Virus record (IMG/VR): IMGVR_UViG_3300024520_000072
Coordinates: 1 to 61,647 of that record
DNA from: a virus
Length of the DNA stretch: 61,647 nt
Direction: 5' to 3' (one strand)
Within the stretch, counting starts at the first letter, position 1. Every line of letters starts with the position of its first letter. The notes under the pieces are model-generated. The model worked only from the letters and a program-made list of their open reading frames with translations. It was not told where the DNA came from and searched no databases. The position numbers were made by a program, and so were the translations under genes. Positions 13,859 to 22,205 of the stretch are shown here, in pieces.

Positions 13859-14799
13859 TGTCCGCCGCCGCCCCCGTTCTCGTCTGCGACTCCTCGAACC
13901 GACCCGCGTGGCTCGAATCCCGGAAGAAGGGGATCGGCTCCTCCGATTCCCCGTGCATCCTCCGCCTGGAGAAGGCCTGGGGGAACCCCTTCGTCGTCTC
14001 GTGTATCAAGCGAGGCCTGACGCTCCCGGACGACGCCCCCGACCAGGAATCCGAGTTGATGAAGTGGGGCCACTACGTCGAGGGCCCGCTCCTCCAGGCC
14101 TTCGAGGAGGAGACCGGCCACACCGCACAGCTCTCCGGCCTCATGTATCGCAGCGGGAACCCGGACACGCCCTACGCCATGACCACCCAGGACGGCGTCG
14201 TCCACGAGAAGGGTGGGAAGGTCGGCGGCGCCGAGTGCAAGCTGGCGATCTATACCTCGAAGGACTGGGAGCGATACGGGATCCCCGAGCACGTCGCTTG
14301 CCAGAACCTCCACACGATGGACGTCATGGACTGGGACTTCGTCTACACCCTGGCGCTCCTCGACGGCTATCGGTTCCGCTGGAAGAAGCAAGAGCGCGAC
14401 GACGAGATCCTGGGCGACATTATACGCCCCGCGGAGGCGGAGTTCTGGCGGCGCCTCCAGGACGGCGAGCAATTCGACGCCGGGGTGGGAGGTCGTCCTG
14501 GGATGTCGGCCGACTGGCTGAAGAGCCTCCACCCGAACGACAACGGAGAGACCGCCCTACTGAAAGGCGACCACTGGATGGACGTCATGGACCGCTGGCG
14601 ACTCGCAGCCGACGAGGAGAAGGCCGCGAAGGAGCGGAAGGAGAAGGCGAAGAACTCGCTCGTCCAGGAGGTCGGGGACGCCACCTTCGGGCGCCTCGAC
14701 GACGGGCGGCGGGTCTCGCTGAAGACTCAGACCAGGACCACGAAGCCGACCACGGCGACGAAGACCTCGACGTTCCGGGTCCTGAGGGAGACGGGGTGA
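13858..14799 (+). CDS. YqaJ/lambda-Exo-type 5'-3' exonuclease
   Basis: A 313-residue nuclease of the YqaJ family, the alkaline exonuclease partner of a RecT-type annealing protein. It resects duplex ends to single strands. The motif GIGSSD (residues 25-30) is followed by GHYVEGP (E75), TTQDGV (D112), and AECK (E126, K128), then ACQN (Q149). These are the usual metal-binding and catalytic residues. The start is the ATG overlapping the HNH stop (TAATG). RecT is encoded two genes downstream, which supports a Red-like pair. Confidence 0.88.
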   Translation: MSAAAPVLVCDSSNRPAWLESRKKGIGSSDSPCILRLEKAWGNPFVVSCIKRGLTLPDDAPDQESELMKWGHYVEGPLLQAFEEETGHTAQLSGLMYRSGNPDTPYAMTTQDGVVHEKGGKVGGAECKLAIYTSKDWERYGIPEHVACQNLHTMDVMDWDFVYTLALLDGYRFRWKKQERDDEILGDIIRPAEAEFWRRLQDGEQFDAGVGGRPGMSADWLKSLHPNDNGETALLKGDHWMDVMDRWRLAADEEKAAKERKEKAKNSLVQEVGDATFGRLDDGRRVSLKTQTRTTKPTTATKTSTFRVLRETG

Positions 14800-15383
14800 T
14801 GGGCTTTCAGACGATCCCGGAGAGGCGAGCGGAACTCCTCAAGCTCGTGATGGAGGTCTCTCTCGAACGGCGTGAGGTGACGCTCGCCAGTGGCCGGAAG
14901 AGTCACTTCTACCTGGACTTGCGCCAGACCATGATGCGACCACTCGGCGTCAAGCTGGTCGGTGATCTGATCCTCGATAGGCTCCTGGGAGGCCTGGGGG
15001 TGGACGCAATCGGCGGCATGGCGGTCGGCGCGGTCCCGGTAGTGTCGGCGGTGCTGTCCTCTGCGGCGCATTGGAACCAGGCCGAATGGCTGGTTGGGTT
15101 CTTCGTCCGTAAGGAGAAGAAGAAACACGGCCTCGGCCTTCAGATAGAGGGCGCCTTCCAGGAGGGTCAAGCCGTCGCGCTACTGGAGGACACGACCACC
15201 ACGGGCGGCTCGACGCTCGACGCCCTCGATATCGTGGAGGCCGCGGGAGGGAGGGTGGCGCGCGTGATCTGCATCGTGGACCGCGGCGAGGGTGCGGCCG
15301 CGGCCTTCGCGAGGCGAGGCGTCACGCTTGAATCGCTTTTCGATCGCGCCGACATCGACGAAGCGCTGAACCGGGAGGGGTGA
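14799..15383 (+). CDS. pyrE: Orotate phosphoribosyltransferase
   Basis: The enzyme joins orotate to PRPP to make OMP, the fifth step of pyrimidine synthesis. All the family marks are present in 194 residues. These are SGRKSHFYLDLR at 31-42, the mobile catalytic loop RKEKKKHG at 104-111, and the PRPP-binding loop LLEDTTTTGGST at 128-139, with two acidic residues before the Thr-rich turn. Length is normal for a bacterial OPRT. It starts at an ATG overlapping the exonuclease stop (TGATG) and its own stop overlaps the next ATG, so it is embedded in the recombination operon. It is an auxiliary metabolic gene, probably active. Confidence 0.88.
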   Translation: MGFQTIPERRAELLKLVMEVSLERREVTLASGRKSHFYLDLRQTMMRPLGVKLVGDLILDRLLGGLGVDAIGGMAVGAVPVVSAVLSSAAHWNQAEWLVGFFVRKEKKKHGLGLQIEGAFQEGQAVALLEDTTTTGGSTLDALDIVEAAGGRVARVICIVDRGEGAAAAFARRGVTLESLFDRADIDEALNREG

Positions 15384-15886
15384 TGCCCATAGAGAACGGG
15401 ATGAGCGTCGTCTTCACTCACGACGAAGTGATCCACGCCCACAGCGAGATCCACGACGCCGCGGGCCGTCTCTTCGGATGGAATAACGACCAGCCCGAGG
15501 CCCTCAGGATGGCGAAGAGGATCGCCGGCTGTGCGCGGATCCTGGTGATCGGGATCGAGGAACGCCAGGGGGCGAGCGACCTGGACCCTCGGAAGAAAGA
15601 GGATCGATGTCTCGCAATCGCCCGGCAACTCTTCGCTGCGGCGGGCCACCTGAGGGCCGCGATGGACTGCATCCCGGACATTAGGCCGGACGTTCGGGAG
15701 GATATTGACAGCGCGAGGGCCAAGCTCCACGCGGCGGCGTGCCGGAGGCTGGACGACGCGCTGAAGTCCGAGTTGAACCATGCGGAGATTACATGGATCG
15801 GCGTCGCGGTCCGCCGCAGGATCTCGGACGAGGGGCGTCAGATCGTCACCTCTTCCGCCCCGAGGCCACCCACAGAGAACGAATAG
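15383..15886 (+). CDS. Helical hypothetical protein
   Basis: A 167-residue protein starting MPIENGMSVVFTHDEVIHAH. It appears mostly helical with many His, Arg and Asp residues. It sits between PyrE and RecT, with an overlapping start. Small proteins in this position of Red-like operons are often accessory factors, but nothing in the sequence establishes a role. Confidence 0.75.
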   Translation: MPIENGMSVVFTHDEVIHAHSEIHDAAGRLFGWNNDQPEALRMAKRIAGCARILVIGIEERQGASDLDPRKKEDRCLAIARQLFAAAGHLRAAMDCIPDIRPDVREDIDSARAKLHAAACRRLDDALKSELNHAEITWIGVAVRRRISDEGRQIVTSSAPRPPTENE

Positions 15887-15897
15887 GAGACGCCGCC

Positions 15898-16887
15898 GTG
15901 CCCGAGCTACAAGACGACCAGGACCGCCAGAGGGAGGCCAAGTCGAACACGGCCACCCTGGAGGACTTCCTCCAGAGCGACTCGTTCGCCGACCACCTCC
16001 GGCAGATCCTCCCGGACCACCTCAGCTCCGACCGGTTCTCGACGATCGCCCTCCGGCAGACGCGGGCCATCCCGGAGCTTCAATACTGCGACCTCTCCAC
16101 GGTCGCGGCGTCCGTGATGGAGGCCGCCGGCCTCGGGCTGGAGATCGGGATAAACGGGGAATGCTGGGTCATCCCGCGACAGATCAAGCGGAAGGTCAGC
16201 GGGGAATGGACGAAGGTCTGGGAGGCGGGCCTACAGGTCGGCTACCTCGGCCACCTCGCCCTCGCCTGGCGCTCCTCGCAGGTCGCCGGCCTTACCGTGG
16301 ACGTCGTGATCGACGGGGACCGGTTCGAGTTCGAGAAGGGGACCTCTGGATTCCTTCGCCATCGTCAGCGCGAAGGCCGCATAGTCTCGGAGGCGACCGT
16401 CACCCACGCCTACACGGTCGTCCAGACGGTCTACGGCGGCACGGTCTGGGACGTCATCGACAAGGTGGAGATCGAGCGGATCCGGAACTCGGGGCCGAGT
16501 TCAAACTCTCCGGCCTGGCGCGACTGGTATGACCAAATGGCCCAGGGGAAGGTGATGAAGCGGGCCCTGAAGTTCTGCCCGAAGAGTCCCGAGCTGGCGC
16601 GGGCGATCTCCCTGGACGATCAGATGGACGGAGGCGTCCGCCAGACCTTCACCCAGTCGCTCCCGGCCATCCCAGCCAGCGTCACGTCCTCGACGGTCAG
16701 CGACACGGAAGAGGCCCTTCGCCGGTCGGCGGCGACTCAGAAGGAGGGCGGGCGCGCTCCCGAAGAACCTCCGCCGGCCGGCGATGAGGTCCCGCCGATG
16801 GAGGAGGACCAGCGAGAGCCCGTTCCGGTCACAGAGCAAGCTCAGCGCGAAGAGGGGAAGGCGACAGTCGGGGACTACGGGTTCTAG
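15898..16887 (+). CDS. recT: RecT-type single-strand annealing protein
   Basis: A 329-residue protein of the RecT family, which coats single-stranded DNA and anneals complementary strands. The N-terminal half has AASVMEAAGLGLEIG, GECWVIPRQ and GLQVGYLGHLALAWRSSQV, the characteristic RecT core. Further on, MAQGKVMKRALKFCPKSP matches the conserved C-terminal basic part. It starts at GTG with the leader GGAGACGCCGCC. The last 70 residues are acidic and unstructured and end GDYGF, an acidic, aromatic tip like SSB tails. It pairs with the exonuclease at 13858. Confidence 0.9.
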   Translation: MPELQDDQDRQREAKSNTATLEDFLQSDSFADHLRQILPDHLSSDRFSTIALRQTRAIPELQYCDLSTVAASVMEAAGLGLEIGINGECWVIPRQIKRKVSGEWTKVWEAGLQVGYLGHLALAWRSSQVAGLTVDVVIDGDRFEFEKGTSGFLRHRQREGRIVSEATVTHAYTVVQTVYGGTVWDVIDKVEIERIRNSGPSSNSPAWRDWYDQMAQGKVMKRALKFCPKSPELARAISLDDQMDGGVRQTFTQSLPAIPASVTSSTVSDTEEALRRSAATQKEGGRAPEEPPPAGDEVPPMEEDQREPVPVTEQAQREEGKATVGDYGF

Positions 16888-17307
16888 ATGGGCGACGTCG
16901 ACCTCTCCCGCTACGTCCTGGACTTCGGGAAGAAGCACAGAGGCGAGCGGATCCAGCGCATCCCGGCCTCCTACCTCCTCTGGATGGTCCGGGACCACTG
17001 CGGGCCCTACGCCGTCGCCCAGGCCGAGCTGGACCGGCGCGGGATCAAGCTCCTCGACATTGAGATCAGCGGCCACGCGATCGACGCGGCCTCGCTGAGG
17101 ATCCGGAAGACCTGGCACGAGAACCGGGAGAAGGCGGAGGGGCTCCATGGATGGCTCTGTCGCGCCGCCCTCGATGCTCGCGCTCTCGGCGAGAAGGTGG
17201 ACGAGGACTGCCTGGCATGGCTCGGCGTGAAGTGGGTCTTCGCCTCCGATCGAGGGGAGTGGCCCCTGCTGAAGACCGTCGTCCCGCTACGGGAGAAGGA
17301 GGGCTAG
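16888..17307 (+). CDS. DUF3820-like protein
   Basis: A 139-residue protein whose first 50 residues (LDFGKKHRGERIQRIPASYLLWMV) fit the DUF3820 pattern of small phage and bacterial proteins, roughly FGKYKG then IPxSYLxWL. The rest is helical with several Trp. The ATG abuts the RecT stop. The family's function is not established. Its frequent place in replication or recombination operons suggests a DNA-linked role. Confidence 0.75.
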   Translation: MGDVDLSRYVLDFGKKHRGERIQRIPASYLLWMVRDHCGPYAVAQAELDRRGIKLLDIEISGHAIDAASLRIRKTWHENREKAEGLHGWLCRAALDARALGEKVDEDCLAWLGVKWVFASDRGEWPLLKTVVPLREKEG

Positions 17308-17757
17308 ATGGACTGGAAGGAGGCGACGGACCTCGGGCAGGAGGCGGCCGAGCTGATCGGCAAGCTCCAGAAGGTCTTCGATGACCTCTCGCAGGCCGGG
17401 TATATCGTGGGGCCCCCGTCGTGGCGACAGATCGAGCAGAGCTTCGTCGTGAAAGGCCACGAGAGGGCCCTGACCCTGATCGAGCTGGAGGATCGCCTGA
17501 CGCTCGCGTCGGTCATCGAGCCGAGACCGATCGATGGCCCGCCTGAGAAGGTGAAGTCCTCCGAGCCGTGGTTCGACGTCGATACCGGGCTGCCGCTGGC
17601 CGCCGATGGACACGGCGAGGTCCCGAGATGGGTCGCGAACATAGACGCCCAGACCTGCCCTAATTGCCGGGAACGCGACGGGGAGGCCTGGGATCCACAT
17701 CAATTGCCACACTGCCAGAACGAGGTGTGCCGGTGCGTCGTGGGTCGGCCGGGATGA
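17308..17757 (+). CDS. Hypothetical protein with C-terminal Cys motif
   Basis: A 149-residue protein starting MDWKEATDLGQEAAELIGKL, with a helical first third. The C-terminal 35 residues carry TCPNCRERDG and HCQNEVCRCVV, a zinc-ribbon-like set. It abuts the previous gene and overlaps the next by ATGA. The role is unknown. Confidence 0.75.
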   Translation: MDWKEATDLGQEAAELIGKLQKVFDDLSQAGYIVGPPSWRQIEQSFVVKGHERALTLIELEDRLTLASVIEPRPIDGPPEKVKSSEPWFDVDTGLPLAADGHGEVPRWVANIDAQTCPNCRERDGEAWDPHQLPHCQNEVCRCVVGRPG

Positions 17758-18062
17758 CCCGACGAGACCCCACCTTCGGGCCGGACTACGATGTCGACCT
17801 CGATGGCCCTCGGGTCAGGCGGCAGATGGACGTCATCCGGGAGTTAATGCTGAGCAGGTGGAGGAGCGGCGCCCCCTGGCTGACTCTGTCCGAGATCGAG
17901 CGCGCGACCGGATACCCTCAGAACAGCATCTCGGCCCAGCTCCGCCACCTCAGGAAGGCGCGGTTCGGGTCTTACGACGTCACGAAGCGACGACGAGGAG
18001 AGCCGAAGGCTGGGCTCTGGGAGTATCGCGTCCGGCCGGAATTCACCCTCACGGGAGACTGA
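17754..18062 (+). CDS. Winged-helix DNA-binding protein
   Basis: A 102-residue protein. Residues 45-95 form a winged helix: WLTLSEIERATGYPQNSISA (helices 1-3) followed by a basic wing (RHLRKARFGSYDVTKRRRG) and the strand LWEYRV. This type recurs in small phage regulators or origin-binding proteins. It starts at an ATG overlapping the upstream stop. It may regulate the rightward operon. Confidence 0.75.
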   Translation: MTRRDPTFGPDYDVDLDGPRVRRQMDVIRELMLSRWRSGAPWLTLSEIERATGYPQNSISAQLRHLRKARFGSYDVTKRRRGEPKAGLWEYRVRPEFTLTGD

Positions 18063-18123
18063 GAACGTCACCTTCTCCCCACCCTGGCCACTCACCACGA
18101 CCACTACAGAGGAGCGCCACTCG

Positions 18124-20109
18124 ATGCTGAAGCTCGTCCTGAAGGACTTCATGTGCCACAAGAGCCTCGTCCTGGAGTTCACGGAGCCCGTCGGGTTCAT
18201 CGTCGGGGCGAACGGGGTCGGGAAGACCGCGATCCGGGACGCGCTGGAAATGGTCTACCTCGGAACCGGCAAGATCCGCGGGATCTCGACGAAGAAGGCG
18301 CTCGGCGAGCTGTCGGTCCGGGAGGGTGCGAAGTCCTGCTCCGTGACGGTCGAGACGGAGAAGCTCAGGATCGAGCGGACGATGAAGCGGGACGGCTCCC
18401 AGGAGTTCTGGATGACCCAGGGCGTGGAGACGGCGAGCGGCATCGAGTTCGGTGAGCCCAGGCAGGTCCCGCCCCGCCGCGACGGGAAGAGCCAGGTCGG
18501 AGGGATCGCGGACGACGCCCTCCGTGTGGTCCTGGAGCCGACCGAGTTCTTCCGCCTCGATGAGGCGCGACGCCGAGAGCTGGTCCTCAAGGCGACCTCG
18601 CAGAAGGCCACGCTGGCAGAGATCGTCCAGGCGCTCCACGACTGCCTGGAGCCCGAGGGCGAGGAGGACAAGAAGGCGATCCAGGACGCCGCCGAGTTCG
18701 TCGTCGAGTTCGGGATGAGGCCGGCGGAGACCCACGCGGCGGAGGTCCGCGCTCGGGCGAAGCGAGACCTGAAGGACGTCACCCCGGAGAGGCCCACCCA
18801 CGCGGAGGGCCTGGCTCCGGAGCTGTGCGAGGTGATCGAGGCTCGCACCCTTGAGGAGCTGGAGACCCGCCTGGAGGAGGTCCGCACGCTCCACACCCAG
18901 GCCGTCGCGAGGGAGGCCAGCTCGACCGGGGTCATCGAGGGCCAGCTCCAGGAGGCTCAGGCCGCCCAGGCAGCGGCGGAGGCCGTGGAATACGAGCCCG
19001 CGGACAAGGGGGCGAAGAAGGGGCTCGTCGAGGCGACGAAGAGGGTCGCGGCCGCCACGGGTCAGGTGGAGAGCATCCGGAAGAGCCTGGACACGGCCCG
19101 GCAGGTCTTCGAGGAGACCGAGGTGGCCGTGTCCGAGATCGATTACGAGACCTTTGTGAAGCCGAAGGCCTGCCCCGCCGTCCCGTTCCCGTTTCAGTGT
19201 ACCGTGAAGAAGGGGAGCTTCCGGGCGGCGATCGAGGCCGGGAACGGTCAGGCCGACGATCCTGGCGCTCTCGGGACCGCCAAGAAGGCCGCCGACGAGC
19301 TAAAGGTGAAGCTCGACGCCGCCGTCCAGGCCCTGGAAGCCGTCCAGGCCCAGCTCGCCACGGCGACGGAGCGCGCCGAGACAGAGCGCGACCGCACGAC
19401 ACGAGACGACGCGAAGGCCGAGGCGATCAACAGGACCCGAGCGCGGGCCCAGGAACTCGAAGGCCAGCTCCTGGAGGCGCAGACGATGGAGTCCGGCATA
19501 GTGGGGGAGACCGCCCCGGCCCTGGAGGAGCGCGTCGAGCGCGGCCGTGAGATGGTCGAAGCGAAGCGGGCCTGGGACATCCAGGAGGATCTCTACCGGA
19601 ACCAGACGACGAGGAAGACCGAGCTGGAGATGACGATCGCGCGCTGGGACGAGATCGCGAAGGCCCTCAAGCCTGACGGCATCGAGACGATGCTCGGAGG
19701 AGGGGCGAAGGAGGAGTTCCTGGAGCTTCTCGATTCCGCTGAGGGTCTGGCCGGGTCGATCGAGCTGACGCCGGACTTCGACATCGTGGTCCACAGAGGC
19801 GTCGATGTGAACCGTCACCCCCTCCAGCTCTCCACCTCTCAGAGGCTCGCGGTCGGGATCGCGATCCAGCACGCCTTCGCGACGCTCCTCCAGTTCCCGA
19901 TCCTCTGCTGCGATGCGATCGATACCTTCGACCAGGGCCTGAAGTCGGCGTGGGCCGAGTTCGCCAACAGGGTCGAGGACCGTTACGACGGAGCGATCCT
20001 CGGGATCTCGACGACGAGCGTGGCGACGCCCGCCGCGCCGCCGCCTGGGTTCGAGAGCTACCACCTGCACGACGGGACCGCGACCCACCTCATCACAGCG
20101 GAGGAGTAG
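18124..20109 (+). CDS. SMC/Rad50-like ATPase
   Basis: A 661-residue coiled-coil ATPase. The N-terminus has Walker A GANGVGKT and a short globular part. A long coiled coil (about residues 230-490) is broken by CPAVPFPFQC, which resembles a hook region. The C-terminal head has the signature LSTSQRLAVG and then PILCCDAIDTFDQG as Walker B and D-loop. The glutamate normally after the Walker B Asp is Ala, as in some phage RecF/Rad50-like proteins, so ATP hydrolysis may be slow or use the next Asp. It probably works with Exo and RecT in DNA end processing. GGAG precedes the ATG. Confidence 0.82.
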   Translation: MLKLVLKDFMCHKSLVLEFTEPVGFIVGANGVGKTAIRDALEMVYLGTGKIRGISTKKALGELSVREGAKSCSVTVETEKLRIERTMKRDGSQEFWMTQGVETASGIEFGEPRQVPPRRDGKSQVGGIADDALRVVLEPTEFFRLDEARRRELVLKATSQKATLAEIVQALHDCLEPEGEEDKKAIQDAAEFVVEFGMRPAETHAAEVRARAKRDLKDVTPERPTHAEGLAPELCEVIEARTLEELETRLEEVRTLHTQAVAREASSTGVIEGQLQEAQAAQAAAEAVEYEPADKGAKKGLVEATKRVAAATGQVESIRKSLDTARQVFEETEVAVSEIDYETFVKPKACPAVPFPFQCTVKKGSFRAAIEAGNGQADDPGALGTAKKAADELKVKLDAAVQALEAVQAQLATATERAETERDRTTRDDAKAEAINRTRARAQELEGQLLEAQTMESGIVGETAPALEERVERGREMVEAKRAWDIQEDLYRNQTTRKTELEMTIARWDEIAKALKPDGIETMLGGGAKEEFLELLDSAEGLAGSIELTPDFDIVVHRGVDVNRHPLQLSTSQRLAVGIAIQHAFATLLQFPILCCDAIDTFDQGLKSAWAEFANRVEDRYDGAILGISTTSVATPAAPPPGFESYHLHDGTATHLITAEE

Positions 20110-20112
20110 GCT

Positions 20113-20343
20113 ATGACGCAGACCAGAATCGACTGGTATGATTTGAGCCAGGTCGCCGGGACAGTCCTGGCCGTCTTCGGCCTGGGCGCGATCATCGCTG
20201 CCGGCGTCTGGCTGAAGTACGCGAGCCCGCGGAGCGACTACCAGCGCCTGAACGCCCTGGAGCAGAAGGTCCAGGCCCTGTCGATCCGCGTGGACGCGCG
20301 GCATTGCCCCGAGGTCGAGGAGGATAGCTCTCATGCACCTTAG
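20113..20343 (+). CDS. Small membrane protein with helical tail
   Basis: A 76-residue protein with one membrane segment (AGTVLAVFGLGAIIAAGVW, about residues 15-33) and a short coiled coil after it. It overlaps the start of the next gene by 11 bases. Two successive small single-pass proteins suggest a membrane complex, role unknown. Confidence 0.7.
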   Translation: MTQTRIDWYDLSQVAGTVLAVFGLGAIIAAGVWLKYASPRSDYQRLNALEQKVQALSIRVDARHCPEVEEDSSHAP

Positions 20344-20548
20344 GGACTCCATGGGGATCCGTGCAGAGTGGATCCTGACCTTCGCGATCGTGATGGTCGT
20401 CATCCACGCGGTATTCAACACGCTCTCGATCAGGCGAGACGCCGAGAGGATCAGCACGCTCGAAACCAGGGTCCAGGAGCTGGAAGCGAACCAGGAGACT
20501 CTAATCGGGGCTTTAGATAAGGTCGTCCTCATCCTGGAGGATAGATAG
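20333..20548 (+). CDS. Small membrane-anchored coiled-coil protein
   Basis: A 71-residue protein with a membrane segment at about residues 13-29 (ILTFAIVMVVIHAVF) and a heptad coiled coil (DAERISTLETRVQELEANQE) behind it. The layout resembles that of the upstream gene, so the two may be partners. A spanin or holin-accessory role is conceivable, but they lie far from the lysis genes. Confidence 0.7.
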   Translation: MHLRDSMGIRAEWILTFAIVMVVIHAVFNTLSIRRDAERISTLETRVQELEANQETLIGALDKVVLILEDR

Positions 20549-20550
20549 CC

Positions 20551-20886
20551 GTGATCCTCACTCTGGACGCCGACGGCCGCTACATCCAGGGGCCCGACTG
20601 CGGAAAGGTCGCGATGTTGCTCGACGCTGGGGCGAAGCGGAGGGTCCCGCCCAGGAGGTTCCCGCCCCGCGCTGGTCGGCAGTATGTAGCCGTTGAGATT
20701 CAGGGCACCCACGACGCCGCTCTCTGGGTCCAGGACGACGTGGACTTCAAGCGCTGCAAGCGAGACGACGACCGATTTATCGTCTGGCTGGAGATGGAGA
20801 CCGAGCCCCTGGTGAGCGCTGGGCGTCTGCCACCAGACCAGAAGGTGAGCAACTACGAGGACCGGGCCTTCCCGGGGATGTGGTGA
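20551..20886 (+). CDS. Hypothetical protein
   Basis: A 111-residue protein starting at GTG two bases after the upstream stop. It reads as a beta-rich, basic protein (GAKRRVPPRRFPPRAGRQYV), followed by alternating Trp, Asp and Val residues. No family is recognised. Its stop overlaps the next start (TGATG). Confidence 0.7.
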   Translation: MILTLDADGRYIQGPDCGKVAMLLDAGAKRRVPPRRFPPRAGRQYVAVEIQGTHDAALWVQDDVDFKRCKRDDDRFIVWLEMETEPLVSAGRLPPDQKVSNYEDRAFPGMW

Positions 20887-20996
20887 TGTGGTGGCTCGGA
20901 TGCGTCCGGAGATGGTTGAGGGAGATCACCTCGGAGCCCACCTACTGCGATGGCTGCAAGCGCTTTTCCAGGGGCTTCATCTGTCCCTACTGCTAG
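20886..20996 (+). CDS. Very small zinc-knuckle protein, 36 residues
   Basis: ATG at 20886 to TAG at 20996 encodes a 36-residue protein. It starts MWWLGCVRRWLREI and ends with CDGCKRFSRGFICPYC, a complete two-CxxC zinc ribbon. The start overlaps the upstream stop, and the next gene has a good ribosome site. It would be missed by length cut-offs. It may bind nucleic acid or a polymerase. Confidence 0.65.
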   Translation: MWWLGCVRRWLREITSEPTYCDGCKRFSRGFICPYC

Positions 20997-21002
20997 GAGA
21001 TC

Positions 21003-21191
21003 ATGCCGAAAAGGCCGCACGCTACGGGGCATCGTTTCGGCCCCGACCTCGTCTGCCTCTGTGGCGTCGAATGGGAGTCCCACCAGACCGCACAGACCGA
21101 GTGTCCGCTGGCCAGGACCGAACCCGACGCCTCGCCGGATGAGCCGGGAGACGTGGAGTCCGAGGAAGAGACGCCAGGATCAGGTGCCTGA
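21003..21191 (+). CDS. Small Cys-containing protein, last gene of the rightward operon
   Basis: A 62-residue protein starting MPKRPHATGHRFGPDLVCLC with AGGAG upstream. It has C18, C20 and C34 with nearby His residues as possible metal ligands, then a long acidic tail (DEPGDVESEEETPG). It converges with the minus-strand late genes, with four bases between stops. Confidence 0.65.
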   Translation: MPKRPHATGHRFGPDLVCLCGVEWESHQTAQTECPLARTEPDASPDEPGDVESEEETPGSGA

Positions 21192-21193
21192 TC
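21178..21193. terminator. Short palindrome at convergent operon ends
   Basis: GATCAGGTGCCTGATC is a 7-base inverted repeat with a two-base centre, located at the convergence of the rightward and late operons. It is too tight and short for a standard terminator. It is recorded because no better terminator is visible here. Confidence 0.25.
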
Positions 21194-21195
21194 TC

Positions 21196-21693
21196 CTAGA
21201 GGTCGATCCAGAGAAGCTCGATCCCGGCGTCCGTCGGCGTCGCGCCCTGGTTCTCCCACTGGACGAGGTAGTCCCCGGCGGCGAGGATCCAGCCGTAGGT
21301 CTCCAGCTCCAGAGGGTCGAGGGCGTTGTAACGATGTCCGGCGTTCGAGAAGAACTTCGCGAGCTTCGTCCCGTCGGCCACGACGGTCGGGGTGTGGAAC
21401 ACGATGGCGGACGAGGTGATCGAGTCGACCCGGTTCCGGGCCACGACCGTTAGAGGCGTCCCGTCGGCCACGGGATCGTCCGGGGTGGGGCCGTCGTAGA
21501 GGGCGCCGTAGAAGTCCCCGTCCCCGGAGAAGGCGAAACCGAGGAGGATCCCGGCGCCCGCTGCCACTCGGACCAGAAGCTCGATCTGTGCCGGCGAGGC
21601 GCCGACGGCCTCGTCCTCGTGGGTGACGGAGAAGACGCGGCCAGCATCGAGGGCGGCGGCGTAGCTGTATTTCGAGAAGGCGCTAGCAGGCAT
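21196..21693 (-). CDS. Structural or accessory virion protein, paralog B
   Basis: A 165-residue beta-rich protein, clearly a paralog of its upstream neighbour (21705-22205). Both share the alternation LLVRVAAGA, a middle segment like VVARNRV, FFSN followed by GQR or GHR, GWIL and GDYL, and the ending IxWIDL. The content looks like a small jelly-roll or fibre domain. It is the last gene of the late operon, after the lysis genes. No enzymatic motif is visible. Confidence 0.75.
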   Translation of the reverse strand: MPASAFSKYSYAAALDAGRVFSVTHEDEAVGASPAQIELLVRVAAGAGILLGFAFSGDGDFYGALYDGPTPDDPVADGTPLTVVARNRVDSITSSAIVFHTPTVVADGTKLAKFFSNAGHRYNALDPLELETYGWILAAGDYLVQWENQGATPTDAGIELLWIDL

Positions 21694-21704
21694 GGCCCAC
21701 CCTC

Positions 21705-22205
21705 CTAGAGGTCGATCCAGATCATCTCGATCGTCGCGTCCGTGACGCCGGCCGAGTGGTTATCGAACTGGAGGAGGTAGTCGCCGGGGTCCAGGATCCA
21801 GCCCCGCTTCTCGATGTCCAGGCCGTCGACCCCGTTGACCCGCTGGCCGTTGTTCGAGAAGAACCTCCGGAGCTTCGTCCCGTCGTCCGAGACCGTCGGG
21901 CCGTCGAAGGCGAGCGTCGTCGAGGTGTTCGTGGAGATGCGGTTCCGGTTCAGGACAGCAATAGCCGCGCCGTCCGCGCCCGTCGTCGGGTCGGCGTAGA
22001 AGCCCGCCCAGCAGTCCGCCCCGCCGCTGATCGCGAAGGCGAACCGGATCGCCGCCCCGGCCGCCACACGGAGGAGGACCTCCTGCTGGCCCGGCCCGCC
22101 GTTCTCGGCCGGGACGTCGTCGACGTCGAGAGTGGCGGAGAAGGCCTGGCCATCCCGGATCGCCGTTGCGTAGCTGAAGGGGTCGATGATTGACTGGCCG
22201 CTCAT
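21705..22205 (-). CDS. Structural or accessory virion protein, paralog A
   Basis: A 166-residue beta-rich protein starting MSGQSIIDPFSYATAIRDGQ, paralogous along its whole length to 21196-21693. The two genes are separated by 11 bases, so a tandem duplication is likely. The last codons are nearly identical in DNA as well. A decoration or fibre role is inferred from composition only. Confidence 0.75.
   Translation of the reverse strand: MSGQSIIDPFSYATAIRDGQAFSATLDVDDVPAENGGPGQQEVLLRVAAGAAIRFAFAISGGADCWAGFYADPTTGADGAAIAVLNRNRISTNTSTTLAFDGPTVSDDGTKLRRFFSNNGQRVNGVDGLDIEKRGWILDPGDYLLQFDNHSAGVTDATIEMIWIDL

Noticed and set aside
13698-14798. Long open extension upstream of the PyrE start
   Set aside because: It lies opposite the exonuclease frame on the same strand and is Arg/Pro-rich; the real start is the ATG at 14799.
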